A stretch of 64,000 nucleotides of DNA from Limnovirga soli (GCF_013106755.1 NZ_WHPF01000016.1:50966-114965), one strand, 5' to 3'; numbered from the stretch's first letter, positions 18,700-27,875 are shown. The notes: generated by a model not told the origin, from the sequence alone. Translations and numbers: made by a program.

Positions 18700-21600
18700 A
18701 TGAGATGTACAAAAAACTTGTTAATGGTTTTATTGCTACTGCTTTGCACTAACTTTCTCTATGCGCAAACAGTACTAACGGGCGTAGTAACAGATCCCGA
18801 TGGAAATAAGTTACAAAGTGTTAATGTAACTGCACCCAAATCAGGTGTAGTATCAATTACCGATGCGACTGGCAAATTTAAAATTTCGGTTCCTGTAGGT
18901 ACTTCAGAACTGGAATTTTCTATTGTTGGTTATCAAACCCAGATGGTAAAAATTACAGGCAAAACTGATTTCGCCATTACACTGGTTTCAACAGCTAACG
19001 CGTTAAAAGATGTTGTAGTAGTTGGTTATGGTACACAACGTAAAAAAGATGTTACAGGTACCATTAGTAGTGTAAAAGGAGATGATTTTAAAAACCTGCC
19101 TGTTAGTAACTCCGCTCAGGCATTGCAGGGTAGGGCATCCGGCGTAGATATTGTACGTACCGATGGTGCTCCTGGTAGCGTACCCAGTATAAGAATTCGT
19201 GGTACCGGTACCATTAACAATTCTGACCCGTTAATTGTTATTGACGGCGTTCCAGCTGGTAGTTTAAATGATGTAAACCCCAACGATATTGCTTCAATAG
19301 AGGTATTAAAAGATGCATCTTCCTCTGCCATTTATGGTACTCGTGCCGCTAATGGGGTTGTACTGATAACCACCAAAAAAGGCAGTTTTGGAGACCAGAT
19401 GAAAACTACTGTAAACATTTACACAGGTAATTCTAATGTAACCAAAACGCTTGATTTACTTACCGCCCCACAATTGGTAGAATTAAAGAAAGAAGAATTT
19501 GCAAATGATGGTTCACCGGTTCCGGCCATTTGGAACGATTCCTATTACGCAACGCAACGTACTGATTGGCAGGATGCCCTGTATGGCACAGGCACTACCA
19601 ACAATGCTGATATTGCCATGCGTGGGGGAAATGCCAAATCCAGGTATAGTATTTCAGCCAACTACTTTGATGATAAGGGTATAATTGTAAACTCATTTTT
19701 TAAGAGGGTAAGTACCTCTCTCAACTCAGAACATAAATTGGGTAACAGAATAAGAGTTGGTGAAAATTTTCTTTATTCCTACTCCAGTGGCAATGCGCCT
19801 GATACAAGGTCTACTCAGGCCGGTTTAGTTTGGAGTGCTCTTCGTTTCAATCCTGCCATCCCGGTATTTAATGATGATGGTACTTGGGGTAGCTCAAAAG
19901 CCGATAATGAACTGGGCGATATTAATAACCCTGTTTTCACCGCTGCTACCACCGATAGGGATAATACCAGCAGACGTGTGTTAGCGAATGTATACGGTGA
20001 ACTGGATTTGATAAAAGGATTAATGCTTAAAGTAAATTATGCATTTGATCAAACATTGAATGATAATTATTCATTTGATATAGCAACGCCAAATCAAACA
20101 AGGGTAAACTCTTTGGCTACATTAACCCAATCTCATAGCGAATCTACTTCCTGGTTACAGGAGATATTTTTGACCTACAATACCCAAATCAAAAAGAGCC
20201 ACAATATTGGTTTGACTGCTGGGTATTCTGCTCAAACTTTTGCCGGAAACTATTTTTTCGCTCAGCGCAGGGGTTATGCTGATCCTGCTGATGACCATAG
20301 AATTCTGGATAATGGCAGCAGTGCCAATCAATTCTCAGGTGGTAATGGAAACAATAGGCCTTATGCAGGTTTGCAATCTTATTTTGTAAGAGGAAACTAT
20401 TCTTATTTGGGTAAATATCTGCTTACTGCCACCATGCGTGCAGATGGTTCAAGTAAGTTCCCTCCCGGTAAACAATGGGGTTATTTCCCGGCATTCTCAG
20501 CAGGATGGCGTATATCTGATGAATCTTTTTTTAAAGACAATATTACTTTTCTAACCACGCTTAAACTTACTGGCGGTTGGGGGCAATTGGGTAATCAAAA
20601 TATTTCCGATTTCCAATATCTGGCTATTATCAGAAGCGGCGGTGGTGGTACCCAGTATAGTTTTGGTACAAATGGTAATGTATATGATGGTTCTTATGTA
20701 GTTAGTTTATCTAATCCAAATATCACCTGGGAAAGAGCTGAAATGACCAATGTAAGTCTTGAATTTGGTCTGCTGAAAAACCATTTAACCGGTACACTTA
20801 CCTATTTTAATAAGGATACAAAAGGTATGTTGATTCCTTATTCACTGGTTGAAAACTATGGAGCTAACAGTTCCTTATCCTATGGCAGCGGTAACATCAC
20901 CATTCCTTATCAAAACCTGGGTACGTTAAATAACCGTGGTATTGAACTTGATCTTACCTACCAGAATAAAGTAGGCAATTTGGGTTATTCTATTGGTGCA
21001 AATGCTTCTTTTATCAAGAATAAGGTTACTTATCTCTATGGTACCAAAGCTGATTATATTGGTTCAGTTTTGTATGGCCGAGAATCTTTAGAAACATCGC
21101 GTACATATGAAGGTCAGCCCATATCTTCCTATTATGGCTTTCAAACCGCTGGCTTATACCAAAACCAGTCAGAAATTGATAAGGCTGCTAATATAGCCAA
21201 TGATCCAAATAAAGGTAGTATTCAACCCGGCGATGTAAAATTTGTAGATCAAAACGGCGATGGCATTATTAACGATAACGACAGGGTTAACCTGGGTAAC
21301 CCTAATCCCGGTGTGGTATTGGGTATTAATGGTAGTGCTTCCTATAAAGGTTTTGATCTTAGTTTTTCTTTTGCCGGTGCATTTGGTTTTGAATTGTACA
21401 ATGCCGACCGTATGGCTGGCCTGGATGCTACCCAGGTTTTTAACCTCTATCAGGAATCAATGAACAGATGGCATGGTGAAGGTACCAGTAATAGCATACC
21501 ACGCTTAACCAGGGCAAATACTAATCAAAACTATCGTTCTTCTGATTTATGGATTGAAAAAGGTGATTACCTGGCATTGAAAAATATTTCAATAGGATAT

Positions 21601-21804
21601 ACTTTGTCTAAATGGAATATAGCCAAAGCTGCCATGCCTGATACCCGCTTTTATGTAAGCTGTTATAATGCCTTTATTTTAACAGGTTATAGCGGTTATA
21701 CTCCTGAACTGGGTTATACCGATGGTAACAAGCAAAGAGGTGTGGATGTAGCTCAATATCCTGCAGTTAGAACATTCACCATTGGGGCAACGCTTAACTT
21801 TTAG
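18700..21804 (+). CDS. SusC/RagA-type TonB-dependent outer-membrane transporter
   Basis: 1034 aa. Signal peptide (LLLLLCTNFLYAQ), then a carboxypeptidase-like beta-sandwich (about 25-105, TGVVTDPDGNKLQSVNV). A TonB-box-like stretch (DVVVVGYGTQRKKDVTG) leads into the plug domain (RIRGTGTINNSDPLIVIDG, ASSSAIYGTRAANGVVLITT). A 22-strand barrel forms the rest, ending in FTIGATLNF. SusC proteins form a lidded channel with SusD and import oligomers or small ligands using TonB energy. The susD partner follows after 18 bp. Substrate is unknown; inositol or an inositol-containing compound is suggested only by the adjacent MIOX gene. Confidence 0.95.
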   Translation: MRCTKNLLMVLLLLLCTNFLYAQTVLTGVVTDPDGNKLQSVNVTAPKSGVVSITDATGKFKISVPVGTSELEFSIVGYQTQMVKITGKTDFAITLVSTANALKDVVVVGYGTQRKKDVTGTISSVKGDDFKNLPVSNSAQALQGRASGVDIVRTDGAPGSVPSIRIRGTGTINNSDPLIVIDGVPAGSLNDVNPNDIASIEVLKDASSSAIYGTRAANGVVLITTKKGSFGDQMKTTVNIYTGNSNVTKTLDLLTAPQLVELKKEEFANDGSPVPAIWNDSYYATQRTDWQDALYGTGTTNNADIAMRGGNAKSRYSISANYFDDKGIIVNSFFKRVSTSLNSEHKLGNRIRVGENFLYSYSSGNAPDTRSTQAGLVWSALRFNPAIPVFNDDGTWGSSKADNELGDINNPVFTAATTDRDNTSRRVLANVYGELDLIKGLMLKVNYAFDQTLNDNYSFDIATPNQTRVNSLATLTQSHSESTSWLQEIFLTYNTQIKKSHNIGLTAGYSAQTFAGNYFFAQRRGYADPADDHRILDNGSSANQFSGGNGNNRPYAGLQSYFVRGNYSYLGKYLLTATMRADGSSKFPPGKQWGYFPAFSAGWRISDESFFKDNITFLTTLKLTGGWGQLGNQNISDFQYLAIIRSGGGGTQYSFGTNGNVYDGSYVVSLSNPNITWERAEMTNVSLEFGLLKNHLTGTLTYFNKDTKGMLIPYSLVENYGANSSLSYGSGNITIPYQNLGTLNNRGIELDLTYQNKVGNLGYSIGANASFIKNKVTYLYGTKADYIGSVLYGRESLETSRTYEGQPISSYYGFQTAGLYQNQSEIDKAANIANDPNKGSIQPGDVKFVDQNGDGIINDNDRVNLGNPNPGVVLGINGSASYKGFDLSFSFAGAFGFELYNADRMAGLDATQVFNLYQESMNRWHGEGTSNSIPRLTRANTNQNYRSSDLWIEKGDYLALKNISIGYTLSKWNIAKAAMPDTRFYVSCYNAFILTGYSGYTPELGYTDGNKQRGVDVAQYPAVRTFTIGATLNF

Positions 21805-21822
21805 ACCAAAAATTTTACAACT

Positions 21823-23373
21823 ATGCAAAGAAAATATGTTTCAATAATTATTATATTTTTCAGCTTTGTTATTGCAGCCGGCTGTATTAAGGAACCATTG
21901 GCTGTAGCCCCTGTAGGTTCTTATACCACTGGTAATTACTGGCGTAATCAGAGCGATGTATTGGCTGGTATAACCGGTATATACAATGTACTTACTCAGG
22001 AAGAAGGCGTGGGCCACAATCTCTATGCATTTGAAGATGCATCTGATGATATTTCAGTTGATGGAGACCACTCAGATTTTTGGGAAATAGAAAGGTTTAC
22101 GGCAAACCCAAGTACCTACCAGTTACGCCCAACCTGGGGCTGGGCCTACGAACAAATTGGTCGTGCAAATAACGCCATTATTTATGTGCCCAAAGTACCG
22201 GTAATGGACGAAAGCATTAGAAACCGCTCCTTAGGGGAAGCCTATTTTTTACGTGCCCATGGCTATTGGACACTTTACCAGATCTTTGGTGAAGTACCTA
22301 TAATTGTAGAAGATAATGTGCTTAACGGTAACTATAATGTTCCAAAATCTACTGTTGAAGAAGTTGCTGCACTAATTGAATCTGATTTACTAAAAGCAGC
22401 AGATTTGTTACCAGAAACCTATGGCCCGGAAGATAAGGGCCGGGTTAGTAAGGGGGCTGCCTGGGGATTACTTTCCAAATTATATCTTTTCTGGGATAAG
22501 ATGGATAAGGCACAGGAATATGGCGAAAAAGTAATAAATAACGCCAATTATGCTCTGGCGCCAAATTATGCAGATAATTTTACTTTGGGTAAACAGGAAG
22601 ATAACTCTGAGATTTTATTTGCTGTTTGGAATAAGAATAACTACAACAATTCTCCTATCAACATTTATTTTACTGCCCGTGCCTGGAATGGATGGGGCTT
22701 TCACCACCCCACAGAAAATTTTGCCGAAGAGTTTGAACCAAACGACCCACGCAAAAGCGCCACCTTGCTTGCAGTAGGAGATTCTATCCCCAACCAAACC
22801 ACCAAAATTGAAATAACCGATAAAGATGCTTACCAAATGTTTGCGGGTATGCAAGGCCAGTCTACAGGCCGCATGTTGCCAAGCAATGCATTAACTACCG
22901 GTTATTGTTTAAGAAAATATACCGCGTATAACCCGGATGGCTCTGGTAACCTGGATGGCGATTTAAAACAGCCCATTCTTCGTACCGCTGATATTTATCT
23001 GGTGGTAGCAGAGGCTAAAATCCGCCAGACTGGTGCTGGTGCTGGCGATGCTCAAATAAACGCTATTCGCCAGCGTGCAGGTTTGCCCACCATTAGTGGT
23101 GCTGGTATGCCGGAGTTAATTCATGAGCGCCGCGTAGAATTGGGTGGAGAAAATATCCGTTTCTTCGATTTGTTGCGTTGGGATAAGGCTGGCATTATTA
23201 ACATTCAGAATATTGTTGGTCAGCCAAAAACCGCTTCGCCATTGCCGCCTTACGAAGGTGCGGTGGTAATACCGGCACGTACGTTTACAAAACCTAAAAA
23301 CTATTATATGCCAATTCCACAGCAAATAATAGACGAAAGTAAGGGCGTACTTATTCAAAACCCGAATTACTAA
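21823..23373 (+). CDS. SusD/RagB-type surface lipoprotein
   Basis: 516 aa with lipoprotein signal ending VIAAGC (Cys 21). The N-terminal TPR-like region shows SYTTGNYWRNQSDVLAGITG, RSLGEAYFLRAHGYW and GRVSKGAAWGLLSKLYLF. The C-terminal SusD part carries ELIHERRVELGGENIRFFDL and ends with YYMPIPQQIIDESKGVLIQN, all standard landmarks. SusD is the ligand-capturing lid over its SusC channel. Same operon as susC (18 bp gap). No glycoside hydrolase or surface glycan-binding protein follows, so this is not a full polysaccharide utilisation locus. Confidence 0.95.
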   Translation: MQRKYVSIIIIFFSFVIAAGCIKEPLAVAPVGSYTTGNYWRNQSDVLAGITGIYNVLTQEEGVGHNLYAFEDASDDISVDGDHSDFWEIERFTANPSTYQLRPTWGWAYEQIGRANNAIIYVPKVPVMDESIRNRSLGEAYFLRAHGYWTLYQIFGEVPIIVEDNVLNGNYNVPKSTVEEVAALIESDLLKAADLLPETYGPEDKGRVSKGAAWGLLSKLYLFWDKMDKAQEYGEKVINNANYALAPNYADNFTLGKQEDNSEILFAVWNKNNYNNSPINIYFTARAWNGWGFHHPTENFAEEFEPNDPRKSATLLAVGDSIPNQTTKIEITDKDAYQMFAGMQGQSTGRMLPSNALTTGYCLRKYTAYNPDGSGNLDGDLKQPILRTADIYLVVAEAKIRQTGAGAGDAQINAIRQRAGLPTISGAGMPELIHERRVELGGENIRFFDLLRWDKAGIINIQNIVGQPKTASPLPPYEGAVVIPARTFTKPKNYYMPIPQQIIDESKGVLIQNPNY

Positions 23374-23389
23374 TTCTATTTGTATGTAA

Positions 23390-23445
23390 CCGGCCTAGGT
23401 ATAAAGCCAGGCTTTACTTGCGTCGCACTCTTGTACTTTCTGATC
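23390..23445 (-). repeat. Interspersed repeat, core A (left member of inverted pair)
   Basis: Minus orientation. Core CTTGCGTCGCACTCTTGTAC at 23417-23436, preceded by CCAGGCTTTA. It faces the copy at 23461 across 24 nt; the two cores are complementary at 19 of 20 positions. Confidence 0.92.
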
Positions 23446-23460
23446 ATTATTGGGCCAACA

Positions 23461-23490
23461 GTACAAGTGTGCGACGCAAGAGCCGATGCA
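23461..23490 (+). repeat. Interspersed repeat, core A (right member of inverted pair)
   Basis: Plus orientation. Core GTACAAGTGTGCGACGCAAG at 23461-23480, followed by AGCCGATGCA. With the copy at 23417-23436 it can form a 20-bp stem (one mismatch) with a 24-nt loop. Confidence 0.92.
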
Positions 23491-23560
23491 CAAAGAACCA
23501 ACAGCCCGGACAAAAAATATTCTCCTGGAAAAACCTTTAATTTTTAGCAGTTTAATTATA

Positions 23561-23594
23561 GAAACCTGTAAGCAAAGCTTACGGGTTTTTTTTT
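23561..23594 (+). terminator. Rho-independent terminator after susD
   Basis: CCTGTAAGC-AAA-GCTTACGGG stem (one G-U pair) followed by nine Ts. It ends the susCD transcript. Confidence 0.85.
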
Positions 23595-23599
23595 GTTTG

Positions 23600-23992
23600 C
23601 TACTTTTTTAATGCTGCAGGATTACGAAAGAAAATAAGTCCGAATGCAATGGCAAACAGGGTATATACAATACCGGATATCCATAATAAAAGGGGTTGTT
23701 CACTATTGGCCAGCAATATTTTATCTATTGCCATTCCTGCAATAAAAAAGTGCAAAAAATTGGCCAAAGCAATGGGTTTGTTATAAATGCCGCCAATCAG
23801 GGCTGTTCTGGTCATCCAGTTTAACATGGCAAAAGCAAAGTACATGGCACCCAACACCTGTATTAAAAAAAATAATGGATGATTGGCTTGCAGTTGTGTG
23901 TATTGCATGATCTCCTGAGGCAAAAAAGTAAAAGCTACACCGGCAGCAGCCAGGCATACGGCGCTTAACGTCATTATCAGTTTTGTATTCAT
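23600..23992 (-). CDS. Four-helix membrane protein of unknown function
   Basis: 130 aa with four hydrophobic segments (about 6-24, 40-62, 72-94 and 103-122). Charged residues are few and the C-terminus is basic (FRNPAALKK). I do not recognise a named family with certainty; its size and layout recall small DoxX/DUF4345-like membrane proteins. Convergent with susD across a terminator. ATG at 23990-23992. Confidence 0.7.
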   Translation of the reverse strand: MNTKLIMTLSAVCLAAAGVAFTFLPQEIMQYTQLQANHPLFFLIQVLGAMYFAFAMLNWMTRTALIGGIYNKPIALANFLHFFIAGMAIDKILLANSEQPLLLWISGIVYTLFAIAFGLIFFRNPAALKK

Positions 23993-24219
23993 GTTTAATT
24001 TGTAAGGTTTAACAGCAAAAATGTGTAATTATTTGGTTATTTCTTTTTTTACTTATTACAGCACTATTCATGCAACGTTTGTCAATTGTTAGTAAAGCTA
24101 ATTTGTACATATGCGGCAGATGAAAATATAAATAGTATTTGAGTGATAATTTTTGCTGGTATGAGTATGGTCATAAAATATTCGCAGATAGTTTGTAACT
24201 TTTGCATTAAAACAATTGT

Positions 24220-24471
24220 ATGCCACATAGCCGTCAAAGAAATAAGCATCATCATCATGCACAACAACATCATGCACCAGCAGCTGGTACCGCGAAAGCT
24301 AAAAGAAGTGCCTCCGTTTTAATGGCCATCATATTTGGAGTATTTGGCCTTGCTATTGGTACTTATGCAGGTGGTAAAGACCTTATTTGGATTATTGGTG
24401 GCGCCATTTTGGGTATACTGGTTGGTTATTTTGTAGGCAGCAGAATAGATAAAACTTTTGCTGTAAAATAG
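24220..24471 (+). CDS. Small His-rich membrane protein with glycine-zipper helices
   Basis: 83 aa. The N-terminus is rich in His (NKHHHHAQQHHAP), followed by basic KAKRS. Then come two hydrophobic helices with small-residue repeats (IFGVFGLAIGTYAGG and WIIGGAILGILVGYFVGSRI), a glycine-zipper pattern. Its coding quality looks real: the Gly/Ala-rich helices are well formed and the following 60 bp are non-coding. The His cluster could bind metal ions, but that is inference. No operon partners. Function unknown. Confidence 0.65.
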   Translation: MPHSRQRNKHHHHAQQHHAPAAGTAKAKRSASVLMAIIFGVFGLAIGTYAGGKDLIWIIGGAILGILVGYFVGSRIDKTFAVK

Positions 24472-24524
24472 TATTGCAATTGCAACTTTTATAAAGGCCT
24501 TTTTGTTGTGTAAAAGCTGAATTA

Positions 24525-24556
24525 TTTGTTGCCGTACAAGAGTGCGACGCAAGAAT
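24525..24556 (+). repeat. Interspersed intergenic repeat, core A
   Basis: Plus orientation. Core GTACAAGAGTGCGACGCAAG at 24534-24553. Between the His-rich gene and the protein-glutaminase-like gene. Confidence 0.88.
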
Positions 24557-24610
24557 GCCAAATGCTTTTATATAGCCAGGCTTATAAAAGGTATTTTGCC
24601 TGTAATGCTG

Positions 24611-25522
24611 CTACAGCAAGGTGTTTATAAAATGTGTCCAGTGCGCCAAGCGGGTATTGAAAATGTTTTTAGCCTCCATAAAAATTTGATTGTATTGCGT
24701 TTGCACATACCGTTGCGAAGTGTTATTTGTGTAGGCGCTTATGTTTTGAGAGAACAGCATATCGAGTGCAGTAGCATTACCAAAAATGGCTTTCATATCG
24801 CTAAGCATAGCGGCATCTTCGGGGTTGTTATTATGAATAAGCGGCAAAATATAGCTTTGGTAAATTTCCTTTACCATATCGTGTATTGCAAGTCCTTTTT
24901 CTACAATTAAATTGTCTTTGGCCGGGTTTTCAAAATCGAAAAAAGTGCCATCAAAAATCATGGTAACCTCATTTCGGTTGTTGGTAAGATAACTGCTATT
25001 GAAAAAGTATTTATCGGGCCATAAAAAACTATATTGTCCGGTGGTGCTGTTTCCAATTGCTGCAAACCAATCCAGTAAATACATAGGCGCATCTTTATTA
25101 ATGGAAGGATCTATTACCATTGAATGTATATCATCATTTAATTGCACACGTACAATTGGTGCTACGTGATAGCTCCATTCAAACATATTACCTTCAGATA
25201 GGCATTTTTTGTCTGATGCAAATAACATACGGTCATCATTTAGATACAATGCCGCAGGCGCAAACAACCATATTTTTGCATGTGCAATGGTGAATTTTTT
25301 TTGCAGCAGCATGCTCATTATTTGTGCTCTTTGCTGGCAACCACCCTGGGGAAAATCAAATTCAATTTCGTAAGCTGATTGCAACTCATGAAAGACATCA
25401 TTTATCTGCTGCCACTCGTACCGGGGCAATAAACTAATATCTGCATAGGGAAGATAATTTGGCTGCATGTAATTCCAGGTTATACTATTTGGTATTTTAC
25501 AAGAATAAACAATAAAACCCAA
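24611..25522 (-). CDS. Protein-glutaminase-like (Cys-His-Asp) protein
   Basis: 303 aa. The arrangement GGCQQRAQIMSMLL (Cys 62), then WSYHVAPIVRV (His 119), then SMVIDPSIN (Asp 138) matches the Cys-His-Asp triad spacing of the Chryseobacterium protein-glutaminase family, which deamidates glutamine side chains in proteins. The C-terminal half (about 160-303) is helical and unrecognised. Unlike the secreted glutaminase there is no signal peptide from either start (25522, or the ATG at 25466-25468), so the protein looks cytoplasmic or is exported another way. Substrate unknown. Confidence 0.65.
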   Translation of the reverse strand: MGFIVYSCKIPNSITWNYMQPNYLPYADISLLPRYEWQQINDVFHELQSAYEIEFDFPQGGCQQRAQIMSMLLQKKFTIAHAKIWLFAPAALYLNDDRMLFASDKKCLSEGNMFEWSYHVAPIVRVQLNDDIHSMVIDPSINKDAPMYLLDWFAAIGNSTTGQYSFLWPDKYFFNSSYLTNNRNEVTMIFDGTFFDFENPAKDNLIVEKGLAIHDMVKEIYQSYILPLIHNNNPEDAAMLSDMKAIFGNATALDMLFSQNISAYTNNTSQRYVQTQYNQIFMEAKNIFNTRLAHWTHFINTLL

Positions 25523-25567
25523 TAGCCTGTATTAATCATTTATTGCTTTGCCATATTCTACCAGCAA

Positions 25568-26299
25568 TTAGCCTGGTTGCATTATAGTATTTAGTAAATG
25601 CATTTGCTGTGTTGTGTGCTTATTTTGTTTTAAATCCAGGTATTGCATTGTGGCCTGTTGGTTGTGTATGGCAATACTGGTAATACTTACGGTGCTTAAT
25701 TGGTTATTTCTGTTCATTAACAGGCTGTTGGTTATGTCTCCATCACCTGCAAACCGGTGAAAATCCAGGATTTCTTGTTGTGTAGGGTTGGGTGTTTGCA
25801 AAAGCCATGTACCAAACCATTCTTTTCTTTTTGCAATAACTGCTGGCTCGTATAAGGTGGCTGAAGACCAGATATGAGGTTCCTGTTTATCTAATGCTAT
25901 TGCAAATTTTTTATGACCATCCCAGCGGCATTCAAATAAAGACTTTTGCATATAAAGCACCAATGTAAATGGTTCAATATCCGTTAAATGAATGGTATTA
26001 AATGCATTTAACGGGTGCGGGTTACTAATAATTTCCAGCAAAATAATACCCCGGCTGGCTGCATAGGGTGGTTGGGGAATATGTTTTACAAAGCCACCGT
26101 TTAGTAAAACGGCCACATTCCCATTTTTGTGAAGTGCAACCCAGCTTCCACCTGCCTCCCCATCTTTAGGATAAATCAGCGAGGCCCCATTGTATTCATA
26201 TAGTTGTGGTGCAATAGCATCTTTTCGGGCAAGTTGTTCATCCCTGTTGGAAGTGATATAGTAGCTATTATTATGAGCTATAAAAGTTACTGTGCACAT
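25568..26299 (-). CDS. NRDE/TANGO2 family protein
   Basis: 243 aa beginning MCTVTFIAHNNSYYITSNRDE, with the NRDE motif and Cys at position 2. Further landmarks are YPKDGEAGGSWVALHKNGNV and LLNGGF. The family (TANGO2 in animals) has an Ntn-hydrolase-like fold and links to haem or lipid handling, but the bacterial reaction is unknown. Its first 13 bases overlap the end of the DinB-like gene, so translation is probably coupled. Confidence 0.88.
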   Translation of the reverse strand: MCTVTFIAHNNSYYITSNRDEQLARKDAIAPQLYEYNGASLIYPKDGEAGGSWVALHKNGNVAVLLNGGFVKHIPQPPYAASRGIILLEIISNPHPLNAFNTIHLTDIEPFTLVLYMQKSLFECRWDGHKKFAIALDKQEPHIWSSATLYEPAVIAKRKEWFGTWLLQTPNPTQQEILDFHRFAGDGDITNSLLMNRNNQLSTVSITSIAIHNQQATMQYLDLKQNKHTTQQMHLLNTIMQPG

Positions 26300-26787
26300 T
26301 GCTTTCGGTATTTTATGGTAGATGTGGCTACTCCAAATCCTTCGGGTAGAGTTAAATTGGTTAAAGTGTTAATTGCTACCCTAATCAACGCCATGTGGTG
26401 AACGGTATGCTCCAGATTATAAATAAGCTCCCTGTAATAATTGGTATGTACTGTAATAGCATATTCGCTTTCAATGCTATAATTACTATGTAATACCAAT
26501 GCTTTGTCAGCCTTTTCTATGTTTTTAGAAATGTCTGCCAATAGTGCAATAGCCAGTATTTTATCTGTTTCAATGGCAATATCTCTTTTGCGGTTTTCGT
26601 AATTTACTGTACCGGTTTCATAACCTTTATGCAACTCCATAAATAACTCAATAATATGTCTGGTATGCTGGCCAATTGTAGCATTGGACAAAGCTTTACA
26701 CCTTGCATGATATTCCTCCGGGGTTACTTGTTCAAGTGCTTCTTTTAATTGTTCAAAAACGGAATATATGGCTGTTTGAATGTGCAT
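26287..26787 (-). CDS. DinB-like four-helix protein
   Basis: 166 aa. Helical, with the spaced His residues of the DinB/YfiT metal-binding fold (ATIGQHTRHIIELF, and NLEHTVHHMALIRV near 128-142). Such proteins bind a divalent metal and include thiol transferases, though most have no known role. It is the first gene of a pair whose stop overlaps the NRDE gene by 13 bases. ATG at 26785-26787. Confidence 0.82.
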   Translation of the reverse strand: MHIQTAIYSVFEQLKEALEQVTPEEYHARCKALSNATIGQHTRHIIELFMELHKGYETGTVNYENRKRDIAIETDKILAIALLADISKNIEKADKALVLHSNYSIESEYAITVHTNYYRELIYNLEHTVHHMALIRVAINTLTNLTLPEGFGVATSTIKYRKQCAQ

Positions 26788-26871
26788 GTGTTTGGTTTTA
26801 CAATTTCTAAATTATTTATTATTTTGTTGAAACAATCTGATTAATACTGTTTTTCTATAAATGGTAAATGA

Positions 26872-27423
26872 TTATAATTTTTTGGCAAATACTGTCAGGT
26901 TTACCGTAAGATTGTCTGATAGTGAAATACTACTACCCCCGATGCCAAAATCTTTTCTATTTAATAGGAAACTGCCTTTAAATATTATATAGCCTGTATC
27001 TTCTATGGCCGTAAAAGGAAATTGAATTTGTTTATTCACACCTTTTATAAATAGATTACCTGTAACATTATAACTGTTTTTTTCTTTGCCAGCCTCAATT
27101 TTTACAGATGTAAATTGAATAACCGGGTACTTTTTAACATTAAAATATTCCTCTTTAATTAAGTGATTATCCCTGGCTTTTATACCCGTATTAATGCTGG
27201 CTGCATTTATAGTTACCAAAAAATTAGACTCAGATAAAGTAGCCTGGTCAAAATTTATACTGCCAGATAAACCAATGAATGTTCCTTTTGTAGTAAACCC
27301 AAAATTCTTAATTACAAATTCAATGGTAGATTTATCATCTACTGGTATAAAATGCTGCCCATTTACATAGCCCACGAAAGTTAGAGGCATAAACATGATC
27401 CATAACCTGTGTAAATAATTCAT
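26872..27423 (-). CDS. YceI family periplasmic protein
   Basis: 183 aa from the ATG at 27421-27423, with a signal peptide (MFMPLTFVGYVNG, cleavage near NGQHF). The YceI lipocalin-like barrel is seen in FVIKNFGFTTKGTFIGLSG, ASINTGIKARDNHLIKEEYF and FPVIQFTSVKIE-type strands. YceI proteins bind isoprenoid or amide lipids in the periplasm. Last gene of the YHS-DoxX-OMP-DM13-YceI set, five bases after the DM13 gene ends. The frame is open upstream to 27474, inside the DM13 gene, but that lacks a signal. Confidence 0.88.
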   Translation of the reverse strand: MNYLHRLWIMFMPLTFVGYVNGQHFIPVDDKSTIEFVIKNFGFTTKGTFIGLSGSINFDQATLSESNFLVTINAASINTGIKARDNHLIKEEYFNVKKYPVIQFTSVKIEAGKEKNSYNVTGNLFIKGVNKQIQFPFTAIEDTGYIIFKGSFLLNRKDFGIGGSSISLSDNLTVNLTVFAKKL

Positions 27424-27428
27424 ACTTG

Positions 27429-27875
27429 TTATTTTAAAGGGGCAGATCCGAATAATACACTGTATTGTTGGCAATAAATTAGGGCGTAAGTATATTCATT
27501 AAAATCAGGTGCATTGGGTATATCATACACCTGCATGCCATTGGTTGATTTTAATTTACCCAAATCAATAAAATGTATGGCATCAATTTCTTTGGATAAA
27601 TAAACATGTAAATCCGGACCATTGGTTACTGAAAAATCTTTCAATTCCAATTGATATTTATTGTTAATAAGATAAATAGAAGCAATTCCGCCAACAGTAC
27701 CTTCATTTCCTTTCTCAAATTGACCGCTAAACACGGGCATTATGGTATTTCCCCCATTTTCACTTGTATCAATCATTTCATTGACAGGCATTTGGGGTGT
27801 ATCATTCTGTTTTGTACAGCCGTTAATTAAAACTATTATAATAACTGCTATACTTAAAGTGGCTATGAAGCGCAT
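27429..27875 (-). CDS. DM13 domain lipoprotein
   Basis: 148 aa from ATG 27873-27875 (a start at 27902 is possible). Lipoprotein signal ending VLINGC, a Thr/Asn-rich linker, then a DM13 domain over about 45-145: GQFEKGNEGTVGGIASIYLI, FSVTNGPDLHVYLS, LKSTNGMQVYDI and the Cys in ALIYCQQYSVLFGSAPL. The conserved Cys near the end is thought to serve redox chemistry in DM13 proteins. It is in a probable operon with YceI downstream and a barrel-like protein and DoxX upstream. Confidence 0.85.
   Translation of the reverse strand: MRFIATLSIAVIIIVLINGCTKQNDTPQMPVNEMIDTSENGGNTIMPVFSGQFEKGNEGTVGGIASIYLINNKYQLELKDFSVTNGPDLHVYLSKEIDAIHFIDLGKLKSTNGMQVYDIPNAPDFNEYTYALIYCQQYSVLFGSAPLK

Noticed and set aside
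24001..24219. Possible gene in the gap before the His-rich protein
   Set aside because: Only short AT-rich frames with no protein features; nothing supportable.
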